11,294 nt of DNA from the NCBI GenBank assembly GCA_031284765.1, contig JAITXK010000174.1, positions 1 to 11,294 on the forward strand. The letters run 5' to 3'. The notes below the pieces were generated by a model. It was given only the letters and a program-made list of their open reading frames with translations. It was not told where the DNA came from and ran no database searches. The DNA comes from Candidatus Symbiothrix sp. GTDB taxonomy: Bacteria > Bacteroidota > Bacteroidia > Bacteroidales > Azobacteroidaceae. The position numbers were made by a program, and so were the translations under genes. Positions 4,688 to 11,294 of the stretch are shown here, one piece after another (the stretch's first letter is position 1; the number at the start of each line of letters is the position of its first letter).

Positions 4688-6058
4688 ATGAAAATCAAAA
4701 TGCTAAAATCAACCCTTCTTTCCGCCTTATTACTATGCGGTATTCACGCGGGAATCATGGCGCAGGAAACACCTTTCGCCAAGCTCAAACTATCGGATTG
4801 TTTGAATTATGCCTTGAAAAACAGCTATGAAATACATAAGTCAACGTATGACGTCGCAGAATCTGCCGCAGGCTATAAAGAAGCCAAAGGCGCATTATTG
4901 CCGCAATTGAATGGAAATACCTCGCTGACGGACAATCTGAAATTGGCATCAACTATGATGCCCGGAGAAATTATCGGGGACCCCGGAACCTTATTCCCTG
5001 TCGAAATGGGTACTCAATACACTACATATGTAGGTGTCGATTTAAATCAGGTCATATTCGATACCGGTTTGTTTACCGGAATCAAAATCAGTAAAAATGC
5101 CAAAGAAGTGGCGGTATTGAAAAAGAGTATGACACAGGAAGATTTGATTTTCAGTATCGGCAATGCTTTCTATGACATCATTTATTCGCAACAGCTCTTG
5201 GCAAACAATCGGGAAACGCTTGCCATTACCGATTCTATTTACCGCAAAATGGAAATGCAGGTGGCACAAAACATAACCCGTGAAATTGATTTGAACCGCA
5301 TGAAAGTCAACATCAGCAACATTCAGGTGGAAATCGAAAAAACGTTTGCCACGATTGTGCAACAAAAAAATTATCTGAAAATACTGATGGGAATGCCCAT
5401 TGAATCGGAACTGGAATTGGAAGAAAATATCGACCTGACAATACCGCAACCCGTTTTGGTAGGCAATGACGAATCCGAACTATCCAACAAAATCGAATTG
5501 CAAATTTTAGATAAAGAGAAAAATGTAAACCTATTGGAAATTCGTCAACTGAAACAATCTTACCTGCCCTCGTTGTCTTTCGTGGCTTCATCGGGCTACC
5601 ATTTTGAATCGGAAAAACTAAATTGGTCAAACAGCAATTTTTGGTCGAACGGCACATACATCGGCGTGAGCCTTTCTGTTCCGATTTTCGACGGATTGAT
5701 AAAACACAACAAAATCAACCAATCGAAATTCCGGTTAAGCAGAATTGAAGAAGACATCAAACAAGCCCGTCAAACGATTTTAAGTAACCGGAAAAATGCA
5801 GCGTTACAGTTGCTGGTCAATTACCGTTCGGTCAATGCACAGCGCGAAAATGTGGAAGTAGCAGAGAAAACCTACCAACAAGGAATCTCGCTGTATCAGG
5901 AAGGACTGTACAGCATCACCGATTTGCTGGACACCGAAAAATCGTACCGGATAGCGCAAACCGCCTACACATACGAGTTGGTAAATTACCGGAAAACCGT
6001 ATTGGATTTAATGAAATCCGAAGGAACATTAAACGAATTAGTCAATCAAAATAAATAA
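4688..6058 (+). CDS. TolC-family outer-membrane efflux channel
   Basis: This 456-residue protein is the outer-membrane exit duct of the RND pump encoded just downstream. Residues 1-25 form a Sec signal peptide (basic start, hydrophobic core, likely cut after MA before QETPF). The mature protein begins LKLSDCLNYALKNSYEI, the usual first helix of the outer-membrane efflux protein domain. It shows the two-fold repeat of long helices and beta segments, including a second strand motif near GVSLSVPIFDG (about residues 325-335), and YQEGLYSITDLLDTEKSYR near the end, the typical second-repeat helix. No lipobox Cys is present, as in many Bacteroidota TolC proteins. ATG 4688 gives the fuller signal peptide; ATG 4700 is also possible. 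The adaptor gene starts 5 bases after its stop, so the three genes form an operon. Confidence 0.92.
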   Translation: MKIKMLKSTLLSALLLCGIHAGIMAQETPFAKLKLSDCLNYALKNSYEIHKSTYDVAESAAGYKEAKGALLPQLNGNTSLTDNLKLASTMMPGEIIGDPGTLFPVEMGTQYTTYVGVDLNQVIFDTGLFTGIKISKNAKEVAVLKKSMTQEDLIFSIGNAFYDIIYSQQLLANNRETLAITDSIYRKMEMQVAQNITREIDLNRMKVNISNIQVEIEKTFATIVQQKNYLKILMGMPIESELELEENIDLTIPQPVLVGNDESELSNKIELQILDKEKNVNLLEIRQLKQSYLPSLSFVASSGYHFESEKLNWSNSNFWSNGTYIGVSLSVPIFDGLIKHNKINQSKFRLSRIEEDIKQARQTILSNRKNAALQLLVNYRSVNAQRENVEVAEKTYQQGISLYQEGLYSITDLLDTEKSYRIAQTAYTYELVNYRKTVLDLMKSEGTLNELVNQNK

Positions 6059-6063
6059 GAAAA

Positions 6064-7131
6064 ATGAAAACAAAAACAGTTAGGAATATCGTGATTGCCG
6101 TAGCAGTCATTGGTTTGATGGGATGGCGATTGGCATCCAACAAAAATGAAATGGAAGAAAAAGCCGAACGTTCTTTTGAAATAAACCCAACGGTACTTGT
6201 GAGGGTGGACAGCGTGAAATATTTTAATGCCGACAACACGATTATGGTGGACGGGCGAATAAATGCCTGCAACGAAGTGACGCTGTATTCCAAAATACAG
6301 GGAATCGTTCTGAAAAAATACAAGAAGGCAGGCGACCGGGTGGGTAAAGGAACCGTCATCGCACAAGTCGAAAACGCAGTCATTCGCGAAATGCTTGGAT
6401 TGGCGGAACTGAATCTTGCTAATGCTGCCAAAGATGTGGAACGATACAAAAAACTGGCAGAATCAGGTGCAGTAACCCAACGGGAATATGAATCAATCTT
6501 AATCACCAGCCGCGAAGCACAACGGGCAGTGGTGGAACTAAAAGAACAGTTAGCCAATACAACCCTGACTTCGCCCGTAAACGGCATATTGGAAACCGAT
6601 TATTTTGAAGAAGGCACATTGCTTAGTCCCGGAACACAAGTGGCAGATTTCGTTGACCCTTCCGGTCTGAAAGCTATTGTGAGCATCACTGAGAGCGAAA
6701 TGTACAGAGTCAGGAAAGGTGACAAAACGGTGCTGACAACAGATATTTTGCCCAATCATACGTTTGATGGAATAGTAGATGTAATCAGTTCCAAAGGGAA
6801 CAATCGATTGAGTTATCAGGTTGAAATCCTGATTACGGACAAACGTGCCGATTTGTTGAAATCAGGCATGTATGTTTCCACACAAATTATTCCCGAACAA
6901 ATTTCCGGTAATAAAAAAATGGTAATCAACCGCAAGGCAATTATTGAAAGCCTGCAAACGCCGGAAGTGTATGTTATCAAAGACAATAAAGCCTACAAAC
7001 AAAAAATCACGATTGGAAAAGTTGCCGATAACTTCGTGGAAGTTACTGCCGGACTAAGCCTGAACGACAAGGTAGTGGTTTCGGGGCAAATCAATTTGCT
7101 GGACGGAAGAGATATTCAAATCATTAAATAA
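6064..7131 (+). CDS. RND efflux periplasmic adaptor (membrane fusion protein)
   Basis: This 355-residue protein links the inner-membrane permease to the TolC-like channel. A hydrophobic anchor at about residues 8-24 has no following Cys, so it is probably an uncleaved membrane anchor, not a lipoprotein. The lipoyl/biotinyl-like domain is split by a helical hairpin in the usual way: YSKIQGIVLKKYKKAGDRV (about 79-97) and its partner LTSPVNGILETDYFEEGTLL (about 167-186). The helical hairpin between (about 110-160) contains LAELNLANAAKDVERYKKLA. Beta-barrel and membrane-proximal domains fill the rest, ending in GLSLNDKVVVSGQINLLDG. It lies 5 bases after tolC and 7 before the permease gene, consistent with one transcript from the promoter at operator site 3. 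Substrate class is not shown by the adaptor. Confidence 0.92.
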   Translation: MKTKTVRNIVIAVAVIGLMGWRLASNKNEMEEKAERSFEINPTVLVRVDSVKYFNADNTIMVDGRINACNEVTLYSKIQGIVLKKYKKAGDRVGKGTVIAQVENAVIREMLGLAELNLANAAKDVERYKKLAESGAVTQREYESILITSREAQRAVVELKEQLANTTLTSPVNGILETDYFEEGTLLSPGTQVADFVDPSGLKAIVSITESEMYRVRKGDKTVLTTDILPNHTFDGIVDVISSKGNNRLSYQVEILITDKRADLLKSGMYVSTQIIPEQISGNKKMVINRKAIIESLQTPEVYVIKDNKAYKQKITIGKVADNFVEVTAGLSLNDKVVVSGQINLLDGRDIQIIK

Positions 7132-7138
7132 AACGGCT

Positions 7139-10100
7139 ATGAATCTATTAAAAACAATCATCAACAGACCAACCATTGTCGTTGTTCTTTTCACCGTCCT
7201 ACTTGGCTTCGGACTGTTTTCGTACAACCGTTTGAGTCAGGAACTATTTCCCAAAATGGAATTTCCGGTTATTACCATCACCACGGTGTATTCCGGAGCG
7301 GGGCCGGAGGAAGTGGAAAGTTCCGTCTCCAAAAAAATCGAAGACGCAGTGGCTTCCCTCGAAAATATTAAAAATATCAACACCTCGTCGATGGAAGGAT
7401 TTTCGTATATCGTCGTCGAATTTAAAGACGGTACGGATATCAATGTCACGGCGCAAAATGCCCAACGAAAAGTTAATGCTGTCCGCAGCGACCTTCCGTT
7501 GATGGTACGCGAACCGTCAGTGGATATTTTTGACATGAACGAACTTCCGATTATGAATCTGAGCGCCACAGCCAATTTGGATGAAGCGCAGTTGTACGAC
7601 CTGATGAAAAATGATATTCAGCCGTTGTTTGAATGTATTCCCGGAGTTGCCCGCATCAACCTTATCGGCGGTAGGGAACGGGAAGTACAGGTGAATATCA
7701 ATGAACAGCGCTTGGCAGCTTACGACTTGTCGATTGTCGAAGTTTCCAATATTTTGATAATGTCCAATACGGATTATCCGACGGGTAAAATCAATGATAA
7801 CGGCAATCAGGTATTCATCCGCCTTTCAGCCAAATATCAGAACCTGAAAGACATTGAAAATCTTGTTGTAAAAACATTTGACGACGGTTCGGTTGTGAAA
7901 GTTTCGGACATTGCTTTTGTCAGTGATGGCGAAAAGGACGTTATGACTATTTATCGTTACAACGGGGTCAATTCCATTGGACTGTCCGTTCAAAAACAGT
8001 TGGATGCCAATGCGATGACAGTTTCCGGCGAGGTAAAAAATCAAATAGTCCAAATTGAAGAACAATATAAAGACAAAGGGCTGATATTTCAAATTCCGCG
8101 TGATTCGAGTGATTTCACGCTTGCAGCCACGCATTCGGTGATTGAAGATTTGTTGATGGCAATTCTTTTCGTAGCCGCTGCCATGCTTTTATTTCTGCAC
8201 AGTTTTCGCAATTCGCTCATTGTGATGATTGCTATTCCGACTTCGCTGATTACCATCTTTGCCGTGATGTATCTCACAAATTGCACACTCAATTTGATGA
8301 CGTTGATGGCGCTTTCGTTAGTTATCGGTATTCTGGTCGATGATGCCATCGTGATTATTGAAAACATTCACCGCCATTTGGAAATGGGCAAAACAAAAAT
8401 TCAGGCAACCTTGGATGGTGTAAAGGAAATTGCAGGTTCTGTTGTCACGCTTACCCTTGTACTTGCCGTGGTATTTGTTCCGATGGCATTTGTAGAAGGC
8501 ATGGCAGGTATGTTTTTAAGGGAATTTTCTATTGTAGTGGCATCGGCAACGCTTGTCAGTTTATTGATTTCGATTACCATTATTCCGGTGTTGTCATCGC
8601 GATTTTCCACATTGGAAACGATTAGTTCAAAAAATATTTTCGGAAAATTTGTCCATTGGTTTGAGAATTTAATAAACGGTTTTTCACTTCAAATGAAGAA
8701 CTTGTTGCAATGGTCGTTGAGCCATAAATTGATTGTATTTGGTATCACTACTTTATTGTTTATTTCATCTATCGGCCTTGTCGCTACAGGATTTGTAGGA
8801 ACCGAGTTTATAAGTTCGGGCGATGTGGGCGAATTTTATGTGGATTTGAAACTGCCGAAAGATGCAACTGTGGAACAAACCAATTTGGTAACCCTGCAAG
8901 CTGAAGAATTATTAAAACAGCAAGACTTGGTTACTTCTATATTTTCGACTGTTGGCATGGAAGAAAACGGACAAGCACAAGCTAACAAATCACAAATCAG
9001 CGTCAAAATGACAGCCTACAAAGACCGCAAGGTAACTGCCGAGGATTACGCCCATCAAATCAAACTACTGTTGCAACGCTATATCGTGGATGCCGAAGTC
9101 ACCACGATGCCGGGCAGTATTATGGGTGATGCCGATGAAGCACCCATTCAGATTTTTATATTGGGAAATAATTTAGACAGCATTTTTACGGCATCTGGAC
9201 AAATTGCGGAAGCATTGCGAAAAATTCAGGGAACATCCGACCTGCAAATTTCGGTCGAAGCTGGAAATCCCGAAATTACCATTACGCTTAACCGTGAGAA
9301 AATGGCACGTCTGAGCGTTTCACAATCGGGCTTGGGCGAAGCTTTAAACAACTCGTTTGCAGGAAATACTGACGCCAAATTCAGGGACAATAACAAGGAA
9401 TACGATATTGGCATCCGCTTAGATGCCTCCAACCGCAAAAGTAAAGCGGACATTGGAAATTTCACGATTATCAACAGTGCGGGCGAGGAAATAAAATTAA
9501 AACAAATCGCCACGATTGCTGAAAGTGAAAGTCCGACCAAATTAGAGCGGCGTAATCGATCCAATTCGCTTACTATCAGTAGTCAGGTAATCGGTCGCCC
9601 GTCGGGTGATGTAGGTGACGACGTGACGGCTGCCATCAAAAACCTGAACCTTCCATCGTCCGTTCAAATTGTGTACGGCGGAGATATGGAAAACCAAGCC
9701 GAAGGATTCGGTAGCCTGCTGACTGCAATTGTCACATCATTGCTGTTGGTCTATTTGATTTTGGTGCTGTTGTACAATAGTTACCTCTATCCTTTCGCCA
9801 TCCTGTTTTCCATTCCGTTGGCCATTATCGGTGTGTTTTACACCCTCGGATTAACCATGCAAGCCTTCGGATTTTTATCCCTGCTTGGTATTATTATCCT
9901 CATTGGCTTGGTTTCACGAAATGCCATCTTAGTTGTAGATTTTGCCATTCAATTAAAAAATAAAGGAGTGGAAGTGAAAGAAGCATTGCTACAGGCAACC
10001 CAACAGCGTTTTCGCCCCATTTTGATGACGACTATTTCTACGGTTGTCGGGATGGTTCCCATCGCTATTGCCAAAGGTTCGGCGGCAGAATGGAAAAACG

Positions 10101-10240
10101 GATTGGGTTGGGTATTGATTGGCGGGCTGCTGAGTTCGATGTTTCTGTCGTTAATTATTGTTCCTTTGGTATATTACCTGTTGGAAAGAATGAAAGAGAA
10201 GTTTTCAAAGAAGAAAAAACAGGTTGTTGCACAAGAGTGA
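7139..10240 (+). CDS. RND-family inner-membrane efflux permease (AcrB-like, HAE-1 type)
   Basis: This 1033-residue protein is full length for the family (AcrB 1049). It exports substrates from the periplasm or inner leaflet using the proton gradient. TM1 (about 8-30) is followed by LFPKMEFPVITITTVYSGAG and a first periplasmic loop of about 300 residues. TM2-6 follow, with GILVDDAIVIIENI holding Asp401-Asp402, the proton-relay pair equivalent to AcrB D407/D408. A second large loop, then TM7-12, come next. In TM10, SRNAILVVDFA puts Arg927 where AcrB has the relay Lys940, a conservative change found in other RND subgroups. The C-terminus is lysine-rich. Aspartates in TM4 and length suggest a multidrug-type pump, not a metal-specific HME pump, but substrates cannot be assigned. 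It is the last intact gene of the TetR-controlled operon; a decayed ABC ATPase follows at once. Confidence 0.95.
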   Translation: MNLLKTIINRPTIVVVLFTVLLGFGLFSYNRLSQELFPKMEFPVITITTVYSGAGPEEVESSVSKKIEDAVASLENIKNINTSSMEGFSYIVVEFKDGTDINVTAQNAQRKVNAVRSDLPLMVREPSVDIFDMNELPIMNLSATANLDEAQLYDLMKNDIQPLFECIPGVARINLIGGREREVQVNINEQRLAAYDLSIVEVSNILIMSNTDYPTGKINDNGNQVFIRLSAKYQNLKDIENLVVKTFDDGSVVKVSDIAFVSDGEKDVMTIYRYNGVNSIGLSVQKQLDANAMTVSGEVKNQIVQIEEQYKDKGLIFQIPRDSSDFTLAATHSVIEDLLMAILFVAAAMLLFLHSFRNSLIVMIAIPTSLITIFAVMYLTNCTLNLMTLMALSLVIGILVDDAIVIIENIHRHLEMGKTKIQATLDGVKEIAGSVVTLTLVLAVVFVPMAFVEGMAGMFLREFSIVVASATLVSLLISITIIPVLSSRFSTLETISSKNIFGKFVHWFENLINGFSLQMKNLLQWSLSHKLIVFGITTLLFISSIGLVATGFVGTEFISSGDVGEFYVDLKLPKDATVEQTNLVTLQAEELLKQQDLVTSIFSTVGMEENGQAQANKSQISVKMTAYKDRKVTAEDYAHQIKLLLQRYIVDAEVTTMPGSIMGDADEAPIQIFILGNNLDSIFTASGQIAEALRKIQGTSDLQISVEAGNPEITITLNREKMARLSVSQSGLGEALNNSFAGNTDAKFRDNNKEYDIGIRLDASNRKSKADIGNFTIINSAGEEIKLKQIATIAESESPTKLERRNRSNSLTISSQVIGRPSGDVGDDVTAAIKNLNLPSSVQIVYGGDMENQAEGFGSLLTAIVTSLLLVYLILVLLYNSYLYPFAILFSIPLAIIGVFYTLGLTMQAFGFLSLLGIIILIGLVSRNAILVVDFAIQLKNKGVEVKEALLQATQQRFRPILMTTISTVVGMVPIAIAKGSAAEWKNGLGWVLIGGLLSSMFLSLIIVPLVYYLLERMKEKFSKKKKQVVAQE

Positions 10241-10580
10241 GTATAGAATGAGATGTCAATTTAGTCGGGCGAAAATCGAAGCGCAAGCCTACCAAAATTA
10301 GAAACACTCGGCCTTAGGGAGTAGGCATTGAAACCACCATCAAAATTTTCAGGTGGCCAAAAACAATGGATTGCTATCACAAGGGCTTTGATAAACAATC
10401 TCAAAATCATTACGTGCGACGAACCAACCGATAATCTTGATAGTAGAAACGCTCAAATAGTATTCGATATTTTTAAATAAAATCACGCATGATCATTTTA
10501 GGCAAACCTTCATTGTGGTCACTCATGATAATGATTTTGCCAAAGCATCGGACAGGGTTATCGAAATGAGGACGGGATAA
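10241..10580 (+). pseudogene. Decayed ABC-transporter ATPase (LolD/MacB-like), 5' half lost
   Basis: Joined across frames, the remnant reads as the C-terminal half of a LolD/MacB-type ATPase. It starts MRCQFSRAKIEAQAYQ (10248-10295), shifts frame after 10295 into LETLGL, hits TAG at 10322-10324, then continues PPSKFSGGQKQWIAI (signature motif, from 10337), CDEPTDNLDS (Walker B Asp-Glu at 10418-10423 and D-loop). It stops at 10478, then resumes one frame later from 10479 with TFIVVTHDNDFAKASDRVIE (H-loop His at 10524-10526), ending at 10580. Walker A is absent; the remnant abuts the permease stop. Signature-region changes relative to the usual QQR, IARAL and DEPTGNLD (R to W, A to T, G to D) fit G:C to A:T decay. 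The two frameshifts, the stop and the missing ATP-binding loop make it non-functional. Confidence 0.85.
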
Positions 10581-10630
10581 TAATTGGCTAAGTTACATAG
10601 GTATTTAATCTGATATTGATAAATGAGAAT

Positions 10631-11194
10631 ATGAAAAAAGTAAATCTTATCGCTGCATTGACAGTCTTATTACTTTCGTCAGCCTGCACCTCTAAACAGA
10701 GCATTTACGAGAAAGCAATCGCCAATTATGTGCAGAGCAACAGGCGTGGAACATGGACGGACTGTAAATTCAAAACTCTTTCGATTGAAAAGACTGCGGA
10801 TATAACCGTAGCCGACAGCCTGAAACTGCTGCAAGCTGAATTTGAAAAGTCATGCGACGAGCAAATTGCCTCGCAGCAGTGCACACTCGACTATTTCAAC
10901 AGCTTGCTGAAAGACAACGAGTCGGCGAAATACGCCAAACAAGCGGTGGATGACCAATTGAACCGAAACATCGCAGCGACACAGACGCGGATTGATTCGT
11001 TGCACAACCTGCCCGCAGCTTATTCTGACCTTTACAAAGGACGTAGTCTTACCGAAGTAGTATCAGTGGTGGTGAAATGCTGTTACAGTTATACAATGCC
11101 CGGAAGCGGAGCGGCAAAGGAACGAACCGATAACTTTATTCTGTCGCCTGACGGCAAAAAAGTATTGGGAAAGGAGAAAGGCGCCGACTTATGA
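10631..11194 (+). CDS. Putative lipoprotein of unknown function
   Basis: This protein of 187 residues begins MKKVNLIAALTVLLLSSAC, a lipoprotein-type signal with Cys19 as the likely lipidated residue. The box LSSAC has Ser at -3 where Leu is usual, within the relaxed pattern of Bacteroidota. The mature part is hydrophilic and largely helical (about residues 65-130, with QAEFEKSC, DQLNRNIAATQTRIDSL), followed by a KCCYSYTMPGSG segment and LSPDGKKVL near the end. I recall similar lipoproteins in Bacteroides conjugative elements but cannot name a family. ATG 10631 is preferred over 10616, as it puts the basic residues at the start of the signal peptide. Its TGA overlaps the ATG of the next gene (ATGA at 11191-11194), so the two are coupled. 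Confidence 0.7.
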   Translation: MKKVNLIAALTVLLLSSACTSKQSIYEKAIANYVQSNRRGTWTDCKFKTLSIEKTADITVADSLKLLQAEFEKSCDEQIASQQCTLDYFNSLLKDNESAKYAKQAVDDQLNRNIAATQTRIDSLHNLPAAYSDLYKGRSLTEVVSVVVKCCYSYTMPGSGAAKERTDNFILSPDGKKVLGKEKGADL

Positions 11195-11294
11195 TTCCTT
11201 TTACTTCCCGTCTTAAAAAAGAAATTGATGCGAGTATTGAGCAAATAGAATCCTCGGAAATCAGCGCGATTACAAAGTCGCTGGAGGCTTCTCA
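11191..11294 (+). CDS. 5' end of a gene cut by the window edge; possibly RteC-like
   Basis: Only 34 codons are visible: MIPFTSRLKKEIDASIEQIE followed by SSEISAITKSLEAS. The start overlaps the lipoprotein stop by four bases (ATGA), supporting translational coupling. The helical, charged N-terminus resembles that of RteC-domain proteins of Bacteroides ICEs, which are regulators of excision. That resemblance is from memory and rests on few residues. The protein could be any other small helical protein; the rest lies outside the window. Confidence 0.55.
   Translation, partial: MIPFTSRLKKEIDASIEQIESSEISAITKSLEAS

Noticed and set aside
7166..7183. AGACCAACCATTGTCGTT near the permease start resembling the TetR operator
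   Set aside because: It encodes the conserved RPTIVV segment of RND proteins, the right half does not align without a shift, and it is not at a promoter.
1..11294. CRISPR array, tRNA or rRNA genes, complete insertion sequence
   Set aside because: No regularly spaced repeats, cloverleaf sequences, rRNA segments or intact transposase were seen on either strand.

Overview
The window looks like accessory, probably ICE-derived DNA from a Bacteroidota genome, most likely Bacteroidales. This is inferred from four things: a best promoter match of the Bacteroides -7 type (TATCTTTG), A-rich translation starts without Shine-Dalgarno sequences, a tyrosine-recombinase remnant of the Bacteroides type (Ala in place of the first catalytic Arg), and protein families typical of that phylum. 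Species cannot be given. All genes read on the + strand.

Layout. Positions 3-320 hold the C-terminal part of a tyrosine recombinase that stops just after its HxxRH motif, so it is a broken gene. Positions 321-841 hold no convincing gene, but 545-833 is dense with inverted repeats: a promoter lying inside a large inverted repeat, a 66-nt hairpin, a smaller hairpin, a terminator-like hairpin with a T-tract, and an 11-bp inverted repeat just before the next start codon. This is a candidate structured leader or small RNA. It precedes a DHFR/RibD-C family reductase (842-1372).

Positions 1473-10240 form an efflux and ion-homeostasis cassette. It contains a TetR-family regulator, a CPA1 (NhaP-type) cation/proton antiporter, a small two-TM His/Met-rich membrane protein overlapping an ECF sigma factor, and a tripartite RND pump in the order TolC-like channel, periplasmic adaptor, inner-membrane permease. 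Three near-identical 19-bp sites (consensus AGACCRAACRGTCGGYTTA) lie before tetR, before the antiporter gene and before tolC. They most likely are operators of the cassette's TetR regulator, giving a self-contained regulon. A separate 36-bp block is duplicated (30/36 identical) before the antiporter and before the small membrane protein gene.

After the pump comes a decayed ABC-transporter ATPase (about 10241-10580, LolD/MacB-like) that lacks its Walker A half and carries two frameshifts and a stop. A putative lipoprotein (10631-11194) follows, and its stop overlaps the start of a gene that runs off the window at 11191 (possibly RteC-like, weakly supported).

Working model (inference): TetR responds to a ligand, perhaps a pump substrate, and derepresses itself, the antiporter and the pump. 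The ECF sigma and the small metal-ligand-rich membrane protein would add an envelope-derived input. The broken genes at both ends suggest the cassette sits in a rearranged mobile element.
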